This document shows positions 8,419 to 16,021 of a stretch of DNA of 40,855 nucleotides, piece after piece. The position numbers and the translations under genes were made by a program. A model generated the notes under the pieces. It worked only from the letters and a program-made list of their open reading frames with translations. It did not search any database and was not told the DNA's origin. The stretch covers positions 1-40,855 of the forward strand of contig CALMTT010000132.1 in assembly GCA_937872615.1 (NCBI GenBank), in the 5' to 3' direction. The stretch is from an uncultured Verrucomicrobiaceae bacterium (GTDB taxonomy: Bacteria; Verrucomicrobiota; Verrucomicrobiia; Verrucomicrobiales; Verrucomicrobiaceae). Numbering within the stretch: the stretch's first letter is position 1; each line of letters starts with the position of its first letter.

Positions 8419-9588
8419 TCAACTGATTGTGATAGCTTCGATGAAGCGGTTGTGGATGTTGTTTTGGTCGAAAAAGCGCCACGGAAGATCGGCTTTCGGT
8501 AGCCTTATCCGCCCCATTTCCACAGAGCACGCAGCAGGCATTGCCGGGAAGACGAGGATTTCTCTTGCCGTTGGACAGGACAGTCGGACGTCATCAACGA
8601 CTTTGCGGATGACCTTTCCAAACTCGGTGAGTTGCACTTTCGCTGCCAGGAAGTGGGGGGTTGGGTCGGGGAGCGCGATCTCCCAGACCGAATGCGGTGC
8701 TGGCACGGCCTCGGCAATCCGGGCTCGAGAAATGCTCGCGCTCAAAGACACCACGATTACCGGAATGCCCATGTAGTTTTCAGGTCGACGGATTTGGTAG
8801 TCGATTGACCCGGAGGTGGCAGGCCAGGCCCATCGATGGGGGTTACGGTGTGGTTGGTACACCTCGGCGGGTACTTGGTCTGTGAAGAGCGAACCCAGCA
8901 GCACGAGAAGGGGCTGGTTTGCGAGGGCAAACACCGAGAAGTGGACGAGTCGATCCTCTTCAATCAGAGGTTTGATCTCGCGGTTAAACCGCCTGCGAAG
9001 GTGTTCGGCTTCGGTCGTCCAGAACTCTGGAGTGCTGTCATCGAACTCCGACACCATCTTCAATTCAATGTGGCGGTCCCCCTGAGGGAACCACCCTTCT
9101 TGGAACATGGCATCGACAGCGAGTGGATGCTGTTGCTCGGAGGTAATGGCTCCGATGCGGCCGCGGTAGAGAACGACGTTAGATTTTCTCGACGCCTTGA
9201 TTCCGGTGACTCGACGAATTCGATCCTCGTGCTCTTGCTTCCAATTTCGGAGCAGGTTTTCTGGATACCTGTCGGTAGTGCTTGGGTCATCGATGGTCTT
9301 GTGGCACCCCTTGCAGAGGAGCATGAGGTTGTCGCAGCCATGGATGTATTTGGATCTTGGCAGCCCGTCTCCTCTGGGGCCCTTCGATGCGAACGGCACA
9401 ATGTGCGCTTTGTCCCCAACGTTGACCCTTTCCGAGGTCGACTCCGAGAGGTAGACGACCTTGTTGCATGTAGGGAACTGACAGCGACCAGCTGCTCGTC
9501 CCCAGAGTTCTGCCTGCGTCTGGGCGGGAATTCCCCGGCTGGGATCCGCGGTCTTGCGTCTAGATTGTGTTTTTGAGTGACGGGGCAT
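8419..9588 (-). CDS. cap5: Cap5-like HNH-SAVED CBASS effector nuclease
   Basis: The product is 389 residues. Residues 30-120 form an HNH endonuclease: C36-x4-C41, the AHIVPFA strand with H62, N87 in GCDNLMLLC, and C92-KGC-H96, with structural cysteines for zinc. The remainder (about 150-389) has the make-up of a SAVED domain, which binds a cyclic oligonucleotide. In the known Cap5 enzymes nucleotide binding causes oligomerisation and the HNH domains degrade DNA indiscriminately, killing the infected cell. It sits directly upstream of the CD-NTase gene (one base between stop and start) and nine bases after the DUF2188 gene, which confirms its role as the CBASS effector. The SAVED assignment rests on the phrase SLSASISRARIAEAV and on context. 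Confidence 0.87.
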   Translation of the reverse strand: MPRHSKTQSRRKTADPSRGIPAQTQAELWGRAAGRCQFPTCNKVVYLSESTSERVNVGDKAHIVPFASKGPRGDGLPRSKYIHGCDNLMLLCKGCHKTIDDPSTTDRYPENLLRNWKQEHEDRIRRVTGIKASRKSNVVLYRGRIGAITSEQQHPLAVDAMFQEGWFPQGDRHIELKMVSEFDDSTPEFWTTEAEHLRRRFNREIKPLIEEDRLVHFSVFALANQPLLVLLGSLFTDQVPAEVYQPHRNPHRWAWPATSGSIDYQIRRPENYMGIPVIVVSLSASISRARIAEAVPAPHSVWEIALPDPTPHFLAAKVQLTEFGKVIRKVVDDVRLSCPTAREILVFPAMPAACSVEMGRIRLPKADLPWRFFDQNNIHNRFIEAITIS

Positions 9589-9597
9589 ACAGTGAAG

Positions 9598-9816
9598 CTA
9601 GTTCTTGGGCGGGAAAGGGTCGTTTCCGTAACTGTCCCGGGCTCGAATTCGGCCATCGCGGCCGTGGATGATCAGTTCACTTCCTTGGTTTTTCGCGATC
9701 TGCCGCCCGCCTTCGATTGCCTTCGACTGCTTGTCGACAACTCGCGTGTCCCTTGTTGCGTTTTCGGCACGTATTGCCCATTGCGCACCTCGCCGTACGA
9801 TATGTTGATTTGCCAT
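9598..9816 (-). CDS. DUF2188 protein
   Basis: The 72-residue product matches the DUF2188 pattern clearly: WAIRAENATRDTRVVDKQSK, then AIEGGRQIAKNQGSELIIHG, RDGRIRARDSYGNDPFPP at the C terminus. These small proteins are widespread and of unknown function. Here it is the first gene of the CBASS transcript: its ATG follows the palindromic operator region, and its stop is nine bases before the cap5-like start. DUF2188 genes are common on mobile elements, so it could be a passenger, but its place between regulator site and effector makes a small accessory role in CBASS possible. Confidence 0.88.
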   Translation of the reverse strand: MANQHIVRRGAQWAIRAENATRDTRVVDKQSKAIEGGRQIAKNQGSELIIHGRDGRIRARDSYGNDPFPPKN

Positions 9817-9856
9817 AATGACTGGTAGTTCTGAAGGACCTGGATCGATCCATCTG

Positions 9857-9885
9857 TTACATGTGTAAGCATTGACAGCTTACAC
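9857..9885. promoter_or_regulatory. Candidate CapH-type operator in the CBASS promoter
   Basis: A perfect inverted repeat GTGTAAGC-N7-GCTTACAC spans 9863-9885, and an overlapping TTACA-N2-TGTAA arrangement starts at 9857. It lies 41 to 69 bases upstream of the DUF2188 start, the first gene of the CBASS operon. The nine-base word AGCTTACAC (9877-9885) occurs again in front of the XRE repressor gene (11015-11023). Inferred to be a binding site of that repressor. Confidence 0.6.
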
Positions 9886-9923
9886 TGCAAGAACTATTTG
9901 TCCCGAACTGACGATCTCGCTGT

Positions 9924-10646
9924 TTAGAAGGTCAGTTGGCTGGCTGACCCATGAGGGAAGAATTCGGCCAGCCTGATTCTGGAGGCGGCGATACTGACGT
10001 TGAAAACCTGGGACACCAATGATTCGGCCGGGCTCCGGTTCTCCTCTGGAAGTTCGGGGATGTTCGTCACTCGAGACGGCCGGAGGAGTTTTTCTAAAGA
10101 TTTTATGACGAGAAACTTAGGTAAAAGAAAGCCGCCGATACAGCGGTTGGCCTGCCATTCCCACCAGCGGCCATCATAGCCGCAGTTGGCGCTTTGTAGT
10201 TTGAAGTCTTGATCACGGCAAAGGAAGCGCCGGTCGGAGGTGATGTTAGCGGACCCTTGCTCCCAAAACACCTGCGCCCGAGTCGAAGGGTCCCTCATGA
10301 AAAGGATAGGGTGGAGCATGCAGTGCCCAGCTTCGTGCGCCCAAGTAGACCGGATCCGGTGCTCAGCCGAACGAGATTCGTCGTCGAGTTTGCTGGAGAC
10401 CCCAACGAACTTGATGCGGCCGTTGGGTTCGAAAGCCGTTACACCAAGGACGCCTTCCGGGAGATCCTCGTACCGGTAGTCCTTACAGAAGTGTTTGCCA
10501 ATGAAGGACTCAATGTTAATGGGCCCCGGCGTGGCAGGCAGCGCCTTCGCCTTCTCCAGTTCGTCGACACACATTTGGTCGATTTCGGCGCGCTCGAACC
10601 GGAGTTCGATGCCGAATGGAGGGCGATTGGTAACTCTCTGCTGCAT
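9924..10646 (-). CDS. capP: ImmA/IrrE-like metallopeptidase (CapP-like)
   Basis: The product is 240 residues. It has the zinc protease motif HEAGH at 104-108 (HExxH) and a following glutamate in WWEWQANRCIGGFLLP (about E163), the layout of ImmA/IrrE peptidases. Its start is nine bases after the stop of the XRE gene, so the two form a pair. In described CBASS loci CapP, activated by DNA damage, cleaves the CapH repressor and switches on the operon. Here the pair lies directly upstream of the CBASS genes on the same strand and a shared palindrome sits in both promoters, so the CapHP role is strongly suggested. General XRE/ImmA pairs of other mobile elements are similar, so the name is by context. 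Confidence 0.8.
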   Translation of the reverse strand: MQQRVTNRPPFGIELRFERAEIDQMCVDELEKAKALPATPGPINIESFIGKHFCKDYRYEDLPEGVLGVTAFEPNGRIKFVGVSSKLDDESRSAEHRIRSTWAHEAGHCMLHPILFMRDPSTRAQVFWEQGSANITSDRRFLCRDQDFKLQSANCGYDGRWWEWQANRCIGGFLLPKFLVIKSLEKLLRPSRVTNIPELPEENRSPAESLVSQVFNVSIAASRIRLAEFFPHGSASQLTF

Positions 10647-10655
10647 CCTGCCCAG

Positions 10656-10994
10656 TTACTTGGATTTGAGCCTTTTCACAAGATCCTCGGGCGTCATAGA
10701 ACCCGTTCTCACCTGCTTTAGCTGGGTGCGGAAGGCCAAAGCGAGAGTGGGATTGTTTTCGATGACCGCCTTGAAGTCGCTCACGGTGTCGCGGTGATCA
10801 TATTGGTGGATTTGCTCGAGCGGGATGCCGAGTTCCTTGGCGATCAGGGCGAGATTCTTCTCCGCAGGCGCGCGGCGTCCCAACTCAATATCCGACAAGA
10901 ACGGCGCAGTGATTTCGACCCTTCTGGCCAGTTCGCGCAGGCTTAAGCCGGCAGCCTCTCGCGTTTCGCGGATGAATTCGCCGAGTGTTTTCAT
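10656..10994 (-). CDS. capH: XRE-family repressor (CapH-like)
   Basis: The start is placed at ATG 10994 (MKTLGEFIRE), preceded by GAGGTG about eleven bases upstream; the frame is open further up, but those residues lie in the promoter region. The 112-residue protein has a helix-turn-helix at about 8-60 (REAAGLSLRELARRVEITAP, then FLSDIELGRRAP) and a short helical C terminus (VIENNPTLALAFRTQLKQ) that may dimerise. The size and two-part layout match CapH, the HTH repressor of CBASS that is cut by CapP. A palindrome GTAAGCTTAC lies 18-27 bases upstream of the start, consistent with autoregulation, and the same half-site recurs in the CBASS promoter. Confidence 0.82.
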   Translation of the reverse strand: MKTLGEFIRETREAAGLSLRELARRVEITAPFLSDIELGRRAPAEKNLALIAKELGIPLEQIHQYDHRDTVSDFKAVIENNPTLALAFRTQLKQVRTGSMTPEDLVKRLKSK

Positions 10995-11011
10995 TGGAGT
11001 TGATTCACCTC

Positions 11012-11023
11012 GTAAGCTTACAC
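11012..11023. promoter_or_regulatory. Candidate operator in front of the XRE repressor gene
   Basis: A ten-base perfect palindrome GTAAGCTTAC (11012-11021), followed by AC, so that the word AGCTTACAC (11015-11023) matches the one in the CBASS promoter at 9877-9885. It lies just upstream of the repressor's ribosome site, where bound repressor would block its own transcription. Confidence 0.55.
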
Positions 11024-11411
11024 AGTTTTCATAGATTGTCGACAGCCTTCTACCCCCCGACTGGAGCCCTGACGATCGGTGTGCGGTAAATCGTCGCATG
11101 GCTCCCGCCTCAAGTTCCAACTAGGAACCGGGGAGCATCTGCACTCTAAGAATCGCAGCCTTGGAGAGGCTCCAGCTGAGACCAAACCATCGGCATCTTT
11201 TCTGACAAGTGGGGTAGCTGGCCCCCAGTCTCATAGTGCGACCATTTTTTACTGAGAACCCTACCAACGTTATGAAGAATCCGAGCGCATCAAAGGGATC
11301 TAGCTCACACCGCACAAACAATCATCAAACACTGATTCGCGCCACCCAGCTTAGCTAGCCGGTCCGGCTCTCAGATAGGAATGGAGACTTAGGAGGGCGA
11401 AGGAAAATCGC
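11024..11411. other. Intergenic region upstream of the repressor gene
   Basis: About 390 bases between the DUF5677-like gene and the XRE gene. It should hold the repressor's promoter. A short palindrome AGCCGG-T-CCGGCT lies at 11357-11369, without a T-run. Open frames here start at TTG or lack a ribosome site and show no domain, so no gene is called. Confidence 0.4.
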
Positions 11412-12119
11412 TTAGGTCTTATCGACATCTTCCAACTTCACACCCGAGATAGTCAGAAGTCGTTTTCGAAACGGGATCATGTCTGGAACCTCTGCCGGGG
11501 TATTCTCTTTCAAATGGTCAATCGTGATTAGCACACACCAACTCATCACGTTTGTATCGTGAGAATCGGTCGCTTTGTCCAGATCGCCTGTCAGCGCCCT
11601 GAGGCTACCATGAGTATACTGTGAATAGATGGCGAACTGTGATTTATAAAGATCTTCTAGATGGGCCAACTTGGCAGCGTCCGAGATCCTTAGCTTCTTG
11701 TATTCGATGGGATACCCAGGAAAATTCATCCTAAAGTGCTGCTCTAAATCGGCCAAAGCCTTTTGTGCCTCCAGCTCCTCAGCGGTAGTTTTTGCCAGGA
11801 GTTTTTTGTCCTCAAACCATTCCGTGTAGGCCTTGCGAAAGTGGAACTCTTTAGACTTAAGGCCGGCAGACCCGTAGACAAGCAATTCGATTGCTGATCT
11901 CACCAATATCTTTGAAGCATGAACTCGAAAATTATTCCTAAGGAAGAAAAACCCCTCCGCAACTCGGTTGAGTCCTACAGCCGTGTGGAAGAGGTAGTTG
12001 GTGTCTATACTCGGCGCCTGTTTGTTTCCAAGGGAATCAATAGCGCTCGCGAGAATGGTTTGAACCTCCGACAGGAGGGCCAAAGCAATGATTTCATCTG
12101 GATCATGTGATAGTGGCAT
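11412..12119 (-). CDS. DUF5677-like protein
   Basis: The product is 235 residues, mostly helical. The sequence shows features I associate with DUF5677: ASKILVRSAIELLVYGSAG in the middle, a charged helix with EWFEDKKLLAKTTAEELEAQ, and a late IYSQYTHGSLRAL segment with conserved-looking His. The family is of unknown function and has been noted near defence genes; an all-helical, HEPN-like fold is conceivable, but no RxxxxH nuclease motif is clear. It follows the BREX operon on the same strand, after a gap of about 470 bases, and precedes the CBASS regulator. No strong ribosome site is visible before ATG 12119. A passenger or auxiliary defence gene are both possible. Confidence 0.65.
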   Translation of the reverse strand: MPLSHDPDEIIALALLSEVQTILASAIDSLGNKQAPSIDTNYLFHTAVGLNRVAEGFFFLRNNFRVHASKILVRSAIELLVYGSAGLKSKEFHFRKAYTEWFEDKKLLAKTTAEELEAQKALADLEQHFRMNFPGYPIEYKKLRISDAAKLAHLEDLYKSQFAIYSQYTHGSLRALTGDLDKATDSHDTNVMSWCVLITIDHLKENTPAEVPDMIPFRKRLLTISGVKLEDVDKT

Positions 12120-12588
12120 CGCGGGTTCAAAAGCTAACGTGTGGAGGAGGAGTGATCAACTCATTCCAAGTAACGCATCCTTTGATGCGAGGATCAGCTT
12201 ATCGCCCAACCGGGGTGGTAGGGATGATTCGTGGATGGTGGTTGATTTCGGCTTGCTGTAAAAATATAAGGACCCTCTCCGGACAAGAGCACGACAGTAA
12301 ACATTTCCATCGCCTTCTCATTCTTACGTAGTTTGCATGATGGAACCTTGATGGAACCCTCCGACAAAAGCGATAGCCCGTCCACGTGTTGCACTTCAAG
12401 TCGGTGATCAAGATCCTTACGTTCACGAGCGACCCTCGCGCAGGACTGGTTGAGCTGTCCGGAAAATCAAAGTTCGATCTAACAATCAGAGTCTGGCATT
12501 CGAGATGCGATCCAACACTCTTGATTTGCGACTGTTGGTGATCTTTGGACGAAATGTGTTTCGCTCGACCCTCTTCAAGCTTTCTTAC
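12120..12588. other. Gap after the BREX operon
   Basis: About 470 bases with only short, unconvincing frames. A CGCATC-CTTT-GATGCG hairpin lies at 12174-12189 but has no following T-run, so a Rho-independent terminator is not supported. The region probably holds the end of the BREX transcript and the promoter of the DUF5677-like gene. Confidence 0.4.
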
Positions 12589-14706
12589 TTACGATCTGTG
12601 CACAGAATTGCTTAAGATCGAACTTACCCGCCGATCGACAATCTGACGCGTGTTCACGATGCTTATTGATCTACCGTTCACCAACTTTCTTTGGAGTTCC
12701 GTGGTGAGGATCTCTGCAAATTTGAAGATTGAATCCGCGTCTTGATTGATCTGAATCGTAATGTCGTTGTCGGCAAGGCTCCGTAGTTTCTCGATGCATT
12801 CGCGGGCTTGATTCACGTCTACCCGCATCTGGATCATCAGGCTGTCGGCTTCGGTCACGATCTGGGCGCGATGTCTTAGGAGGTCGGCTAGGGTGTCGTT
12901 CACTTGCTGACCTGCGAAGGTCCACCACTCCGTCCGGCCTGTTTCTTTTGCTGGGAGTAGGTGGGTGTGGTCCGTCCGGACCCACGCAAATTCATCCCGG
13001 ATCCTTTCTAACCCTTCAGCCGCTCTCTTTGAGAGGTGATTAGGAGCCGTTTGGTTGGCGGCAACTTGCTGGATGCTTTGGGCCAACTGAAATGAAAGCC
13101 CCGGAGAGCCACCCATCCATCGGGTCTTGCCGCCCAAACCGTCCAATTCCACGCTAGCCTTTCTCCCTTTCCAGTCCACATACAGGACTCGCCACGTTTG
13201 GCCCGCGAGTCCGATGAACCGCGGCCCCTCGACGTGAGTAAGGAAGTTGCCTTGATCGACAGTTCCCACTTCCTGGTTTCCGTGGAGGACCGTGAAAACG
13301 GGTGGCGTCGTGAAGACCGACAGCAGTTCGGAGAAATAGCGGTAACCGTAGTCTTCCTCAGCGGTAGGCCCAAGTCCAAGGACTCCTTGGTCGACTACCA
13401 AGATGCCGGTGCGCTCCAAGTGCTCCAGTAATTCTCGAATCTCGGTTTTGGGCAGATCTCGAACGAACGGAATGCGTCCCAGCCACTGCTGCAAACCAGC
13501 GATCCCAAGACCGTTCTCCTGAAGAATGAGGGCGAGAAGTTGTTGCGCTAAGATATGGTAAGGTGCCGCCGGAGCCGAAATTGGTTCTACGAAACCGGCC
13601 TCCCACAAGGCGACGAGTGCGATGGTTCGATGAAGTGCTGGTTGGGAGGTGGCTAGGAATAGGCAATTCCTGCGGGTTCCAGGGCGTCGTCCGGTTCGAC
13701 CGATCCGTTGGAGGAAGGAAGCGACGGTGTTAGGGCAGTCGATCTGGATGACTCGGTCCAGATTCCCGACGTCGATCCCCAGCTCCAGAGTGCTGGTGGC
13801 GACGATGACGCAGTTGGACGCTTGGCTAAAGGCCGCCTCGGCGAGTCGTCGCTGTTCGACGCTAAGGGAACTGTGGGAAAGGTAGGTTTCGACGCCATGA
13901 CTTCGGAGCGCAGCAGCGATCTCTTCCACACGGGACCGGGAATCGCAAAAGACGAGGCGCTTTTCCCCTCGATGAAGTGATGAGATGACAATGGCGGCAT
14001 TTTCAAGGCTGCCGACGTAGTCGATTTGAACCTCCGGCGTCGCGATGCCGCTGGATGGTGCGACAACGGTCACTTTATTTCCGCTACAATGCCCCGCAAA
14101 CCATTCCAACAATTGTTCCGGATTTCCGACGGTTGCGGAAAGCCCAATTCGCTGCGGTTCCGCTGGGGCTAGGCGGCTGATTCGCTCTAAAACAAAGAGA
14201 AGATGCCAGCCCCGGTCATCGCCCGCGAAGGCATGGATTTCATCTACGACCACGGCCCGCAACGAGGAGAAGAATTGCCGGTGCTCCACCTTGCGTGAGA
14301 CCAGCATCGCTTCCAAGGATTCAGGCGTGGTGAGCAGGCAGTCCGGGGTAGTTCTGACAATCTGCCGTCGCCGCGACTGGGTGATGTCGCCGTGCCAAAC
14401 CGCACAGCTTCGTCCGACCAAGCCCAGGTAGTATTCCAGCCGCTCGTGAAGGTTGTTGAGCAGCGCCTTCAGCGGACAAATGTAGAGAATCGAAAGGCCA
14501 CTCCATTCCTCGGACAGCATTCGTGAGAGGAGTGGAAAGATCGCAGATTCAGTCTTGCCACCAGCTGTGGGTGCAATCAGCAGGGCATGATCACGAGCGA
14601 GGACGGGGCCGATGCTGAGTTCCTGCAGGGGACGAAGCTCCTTCCAACCCAGCGAATTGACGATGTGGTGCTGCAGAGCAGGATGGAGTCTGTCGAAGTT
14701 GCTCAC
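12589..14706 (-). CDS. brxHI: BREX type 2 helicase BrxHI
   Basis: The product is 705 residues and starts at GTG 14706, which overlaps the stop of brxD (GTGA). It is a superfamily 2 helicase of the Lhr-like kind: motif I APTAGGKTES at 45-54, motif II DEIH at 155-158, motif III LSATV near 189-193, motif VI QRIGRTGR at 333-340. The C-terminal half carries an Lhr-like winged-helix/beta region (LHGNQEVGTVDQGNFLTHVE). It is the last gene of the six-gene type 2 BREX operon, as in the standard order. Its exact role in blocking phage replication is not established. Motifs are all intact. Confidence 0.9.
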   Translation of the reverse strand: MSNFDRLHPALQHHIVNSLGWKELRPLQELSIGPVLARDHALLIAPTAGGKTESAIFPLLSRMLSEEWSGLSILYICPLKALLNNLHERLEYYLGLVGRSCAVWHGDITQSRRRQIVRTTPDCLLTTPESLEAMLVSRKVEHRQFFSSLRAVVVDEIHAFAGDDRGWHLLFVLERISRLAPAEPQRIGLSATVGNPEQLLEWFAGHCSGNKVTVVAPSSGIATPEVQIDYVGSLENAAIVISSLHRGEKRLVFCDSRSRVEEIAAALRSHGVETYLSHSSLSVEQRRLAEAAFSQASNCVIVATSTLELGIDVGNLDRVIQIDCPNTVASFLQRIGRTGRRPGTRRNCLFLATSQPALHRTIALVALWEAGFVEPISAPAAPYHILAQQLLALILQENGLGIAGLQQWLGRIPFVRDLPKTEIRELLEHLERTGILVVDQGVLGLGPTAEEDYGYRYFSELLSVFTTPPVFTVLHGNQEVGTVDQGNFLTHVEGPRFIGLAGQTWRVLYVDWKGRKASVELDGLGGKTRWMGGSPGLSFQLAQSIQQVAANQTAPNHLSKRAAEGLERIRDEFAWVRTDHTHLLPAKETGRTEWWTFAGQQVNDTLADLLRHRAQIVTEADSLMIQMRVDVNQARECIEKLRSLADNDITIQINQDADSIFKFAEILTTELQRKLVNGRSISIVNTRQIVDRRVSSILSNSVHRS

Positions 14707-16019
14707 AGGTTCAACTTGATGTCATCGACGCTCGCCACCCCGGCGGCTGATTGCTCGACCAGTGTTAGTTCGGTGGGTGTCACCGTCAGCGCGTAGTCGC
14801 GACGGGGATCGAAATCGGGGAATTGATCGATGCGATCCAAGACATCACCGACCAGCTTCTTGAGATAGAGGCGTGGCGCAACACCGACTTTCCCGCCGAG
14901 CTTTCCGGCCACCGCCTGGGCGAGATCCTCCAACAGGGCTGAATCTGCACGCTGCCTGATCCTCTCCACATGAGGCGACCCCTGGGCGAACAGTTGGGTC
15001 ACACGGGTCCCCACCTCGATTAAGGAATCCTTGGTAAACGGTGACAGGCGCAGTTGAACGGCTCTTGGATTATCGAAGCGAGCCTCCGTTGTGAAATCCA
15101 CGTGGAGGCGTTGGGCGAGGGGAGCTAGCCGCTGAATCCCTTGCGGACCGTCAAAGAAGGCCGGAGTGCCGGTAATGACAAGGTAGAGCCCCGGAAAACG
15201 GCCCGCGTCGATTTCGTCGATCAATTGCCGCAGTGCGTTGAGAGCTTTTTCCCGCACATCGCCCCGCACGCGCTGCAAAGTCTCTACCTCATCCAGGATG
15301 ATCAGGAGACCAGGGAGGCCGGAGTCCCTCAGCAAGGTGAGCAGCCCCTGAAGAAAGCCGAGCGCCGCAAAGTGGTCCACATCCCCTTTGATGCCCGCCG
15401 CACGTTTTGCCTCTGCCCCGACGGACGGTTGGCCGCCCAGCCAGGCCAGGATGCCGTCCGCGACTGCCGCTTGGTTTTGGGTGACGGCGGAGCGATATGC
15501 CCTTAGCGCGATGGCAAAGAGTGGGGTGGTCTTGCTGACAAGCTGAAGCCGTTGTTCGATGAGAGAGTTTGTGCGTTCGAGCAGAACTTCCTGACTGAGG
15601 TCAGCCCCGCTGGCGGCAAGCACGTCCTCCTCCAATGCGAAGAACCAAGCATCCACGATGCTGCGAAAGGCACCTCCGTCGATATCATTTGTCCGAAGGC
15701 GCTCTATCAGTCTGCGATAGACCGTCTCCAAACGATGCAATGGGGTTTCCGTTTCAGAAATTTGGACCTCTGTGACGGCGAACCCCTTTTTGAGCGCACG
15801 ATCCTGAAGCCAACGGGCTAGGAAGGTTTTCCCGCAACCATAGTCGCCGCGAATCGCTTTGAACACCGCTCCGCCTTTGCTGACGCGGTCCAGCTCATCG
15901 TCGAGACAGCCCGAGAACCGTTCCAGCCCGACCGCGAGCGCTTCCACGCCATTTTTGGGCACTGTCCCCCGACGCAGAGCATCGAGGATTTCGAGGCGTT
16001 TCTCAGGGCTGACGGTCAT
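14703..16019 (-). CDS. brxD: BREX type 2 ATP-binding protein BrxD
   Basis: The product is 438 residues. It is a P-loop ATPase: Walker A RGDYGCGKTFLARW with GDYGCGKT at 58-65, and Walker B GLLIILDEVETLQR with LDEVE at 242-246. The N terminus (MTVSPEKRLEILDALRRGTV) and the phrase NALRQLIDEIDAGRFPGLYL are typical of the BrxD family (formerly DUF2791). It begins two bases after the pglZ stop and ends overlapped with the brxHI start, so it is translationally coupled on both sides. It probably acts as an AAA-like motor together with the helicase. Confidence 0.92.
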   Translation of the reverse strand: MTVSPEKRLEILDALRRGTVPKNGVEALAVGLERFSGCLDDELDRVSKGGAVFKAIRGDYGCGKTFLARWLQDRALKKGFAVTEVQISETETPLHRLETVYRRLIERLRTNDIDGGAFRSIVDAWFFALEEDVLAASGADLSQEVLLERTNSLIEQRLQLVSKTTPLFAIALRAYRSAVTQNQAAVADGILAWLGGQPSVGAEAKRAAGIKGDVDHFAALGFLQGLLTLLRDSGLPGLLIILDEVETLQRVRGDVREKALNALRQLIDEIDAGRFPGLYLVITGTPAFFDGPQGIQRLAPLAQRLHVDFTTEARFDNPRAVQLRLSPFTKDSLIEVGTRVTQLFAQGSPHVERIRQRADSALLEDLAQAVAGKLGGKVGVAPRLYLKKLVGDVLDRIDQFPDFDPRRDYALTVTPTELTLVEQSAAGVASVDDIKLNL

Positions 16020-16021
16020 GG

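Noticed and set aside
9872..9900. A TTGACA-N17-TATTTG promoter-like pair on the plus strand
   Set aside because: It points toward the 3' end of an opposite-strand gene with no plus-strand gene behind it; probably chance within the operator palindrome.
10209..10721. A 170-codon plus-strand frame opposite the CapP-like gene
   Set aside because: The HExxH metallopeptidase on the other strand is clearly the real gene.
11121..11321. A 66-codon minus-strand frame upstream of the repressor gene
   Set aside because: It starts at TTG without ribosome site and resembles no protein.
12174..12189. Hairpin CGCATC-CTTT-GATGCG as a terminator
   Set aside because: No T-run follows on either strand and the stem is only six base pairs.
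12194..12426. Short minus-strand frames in the gap after the BREX operon
   Set aside because: Two overlapping short frames with no ribosome site or domain; more likely non-coding.
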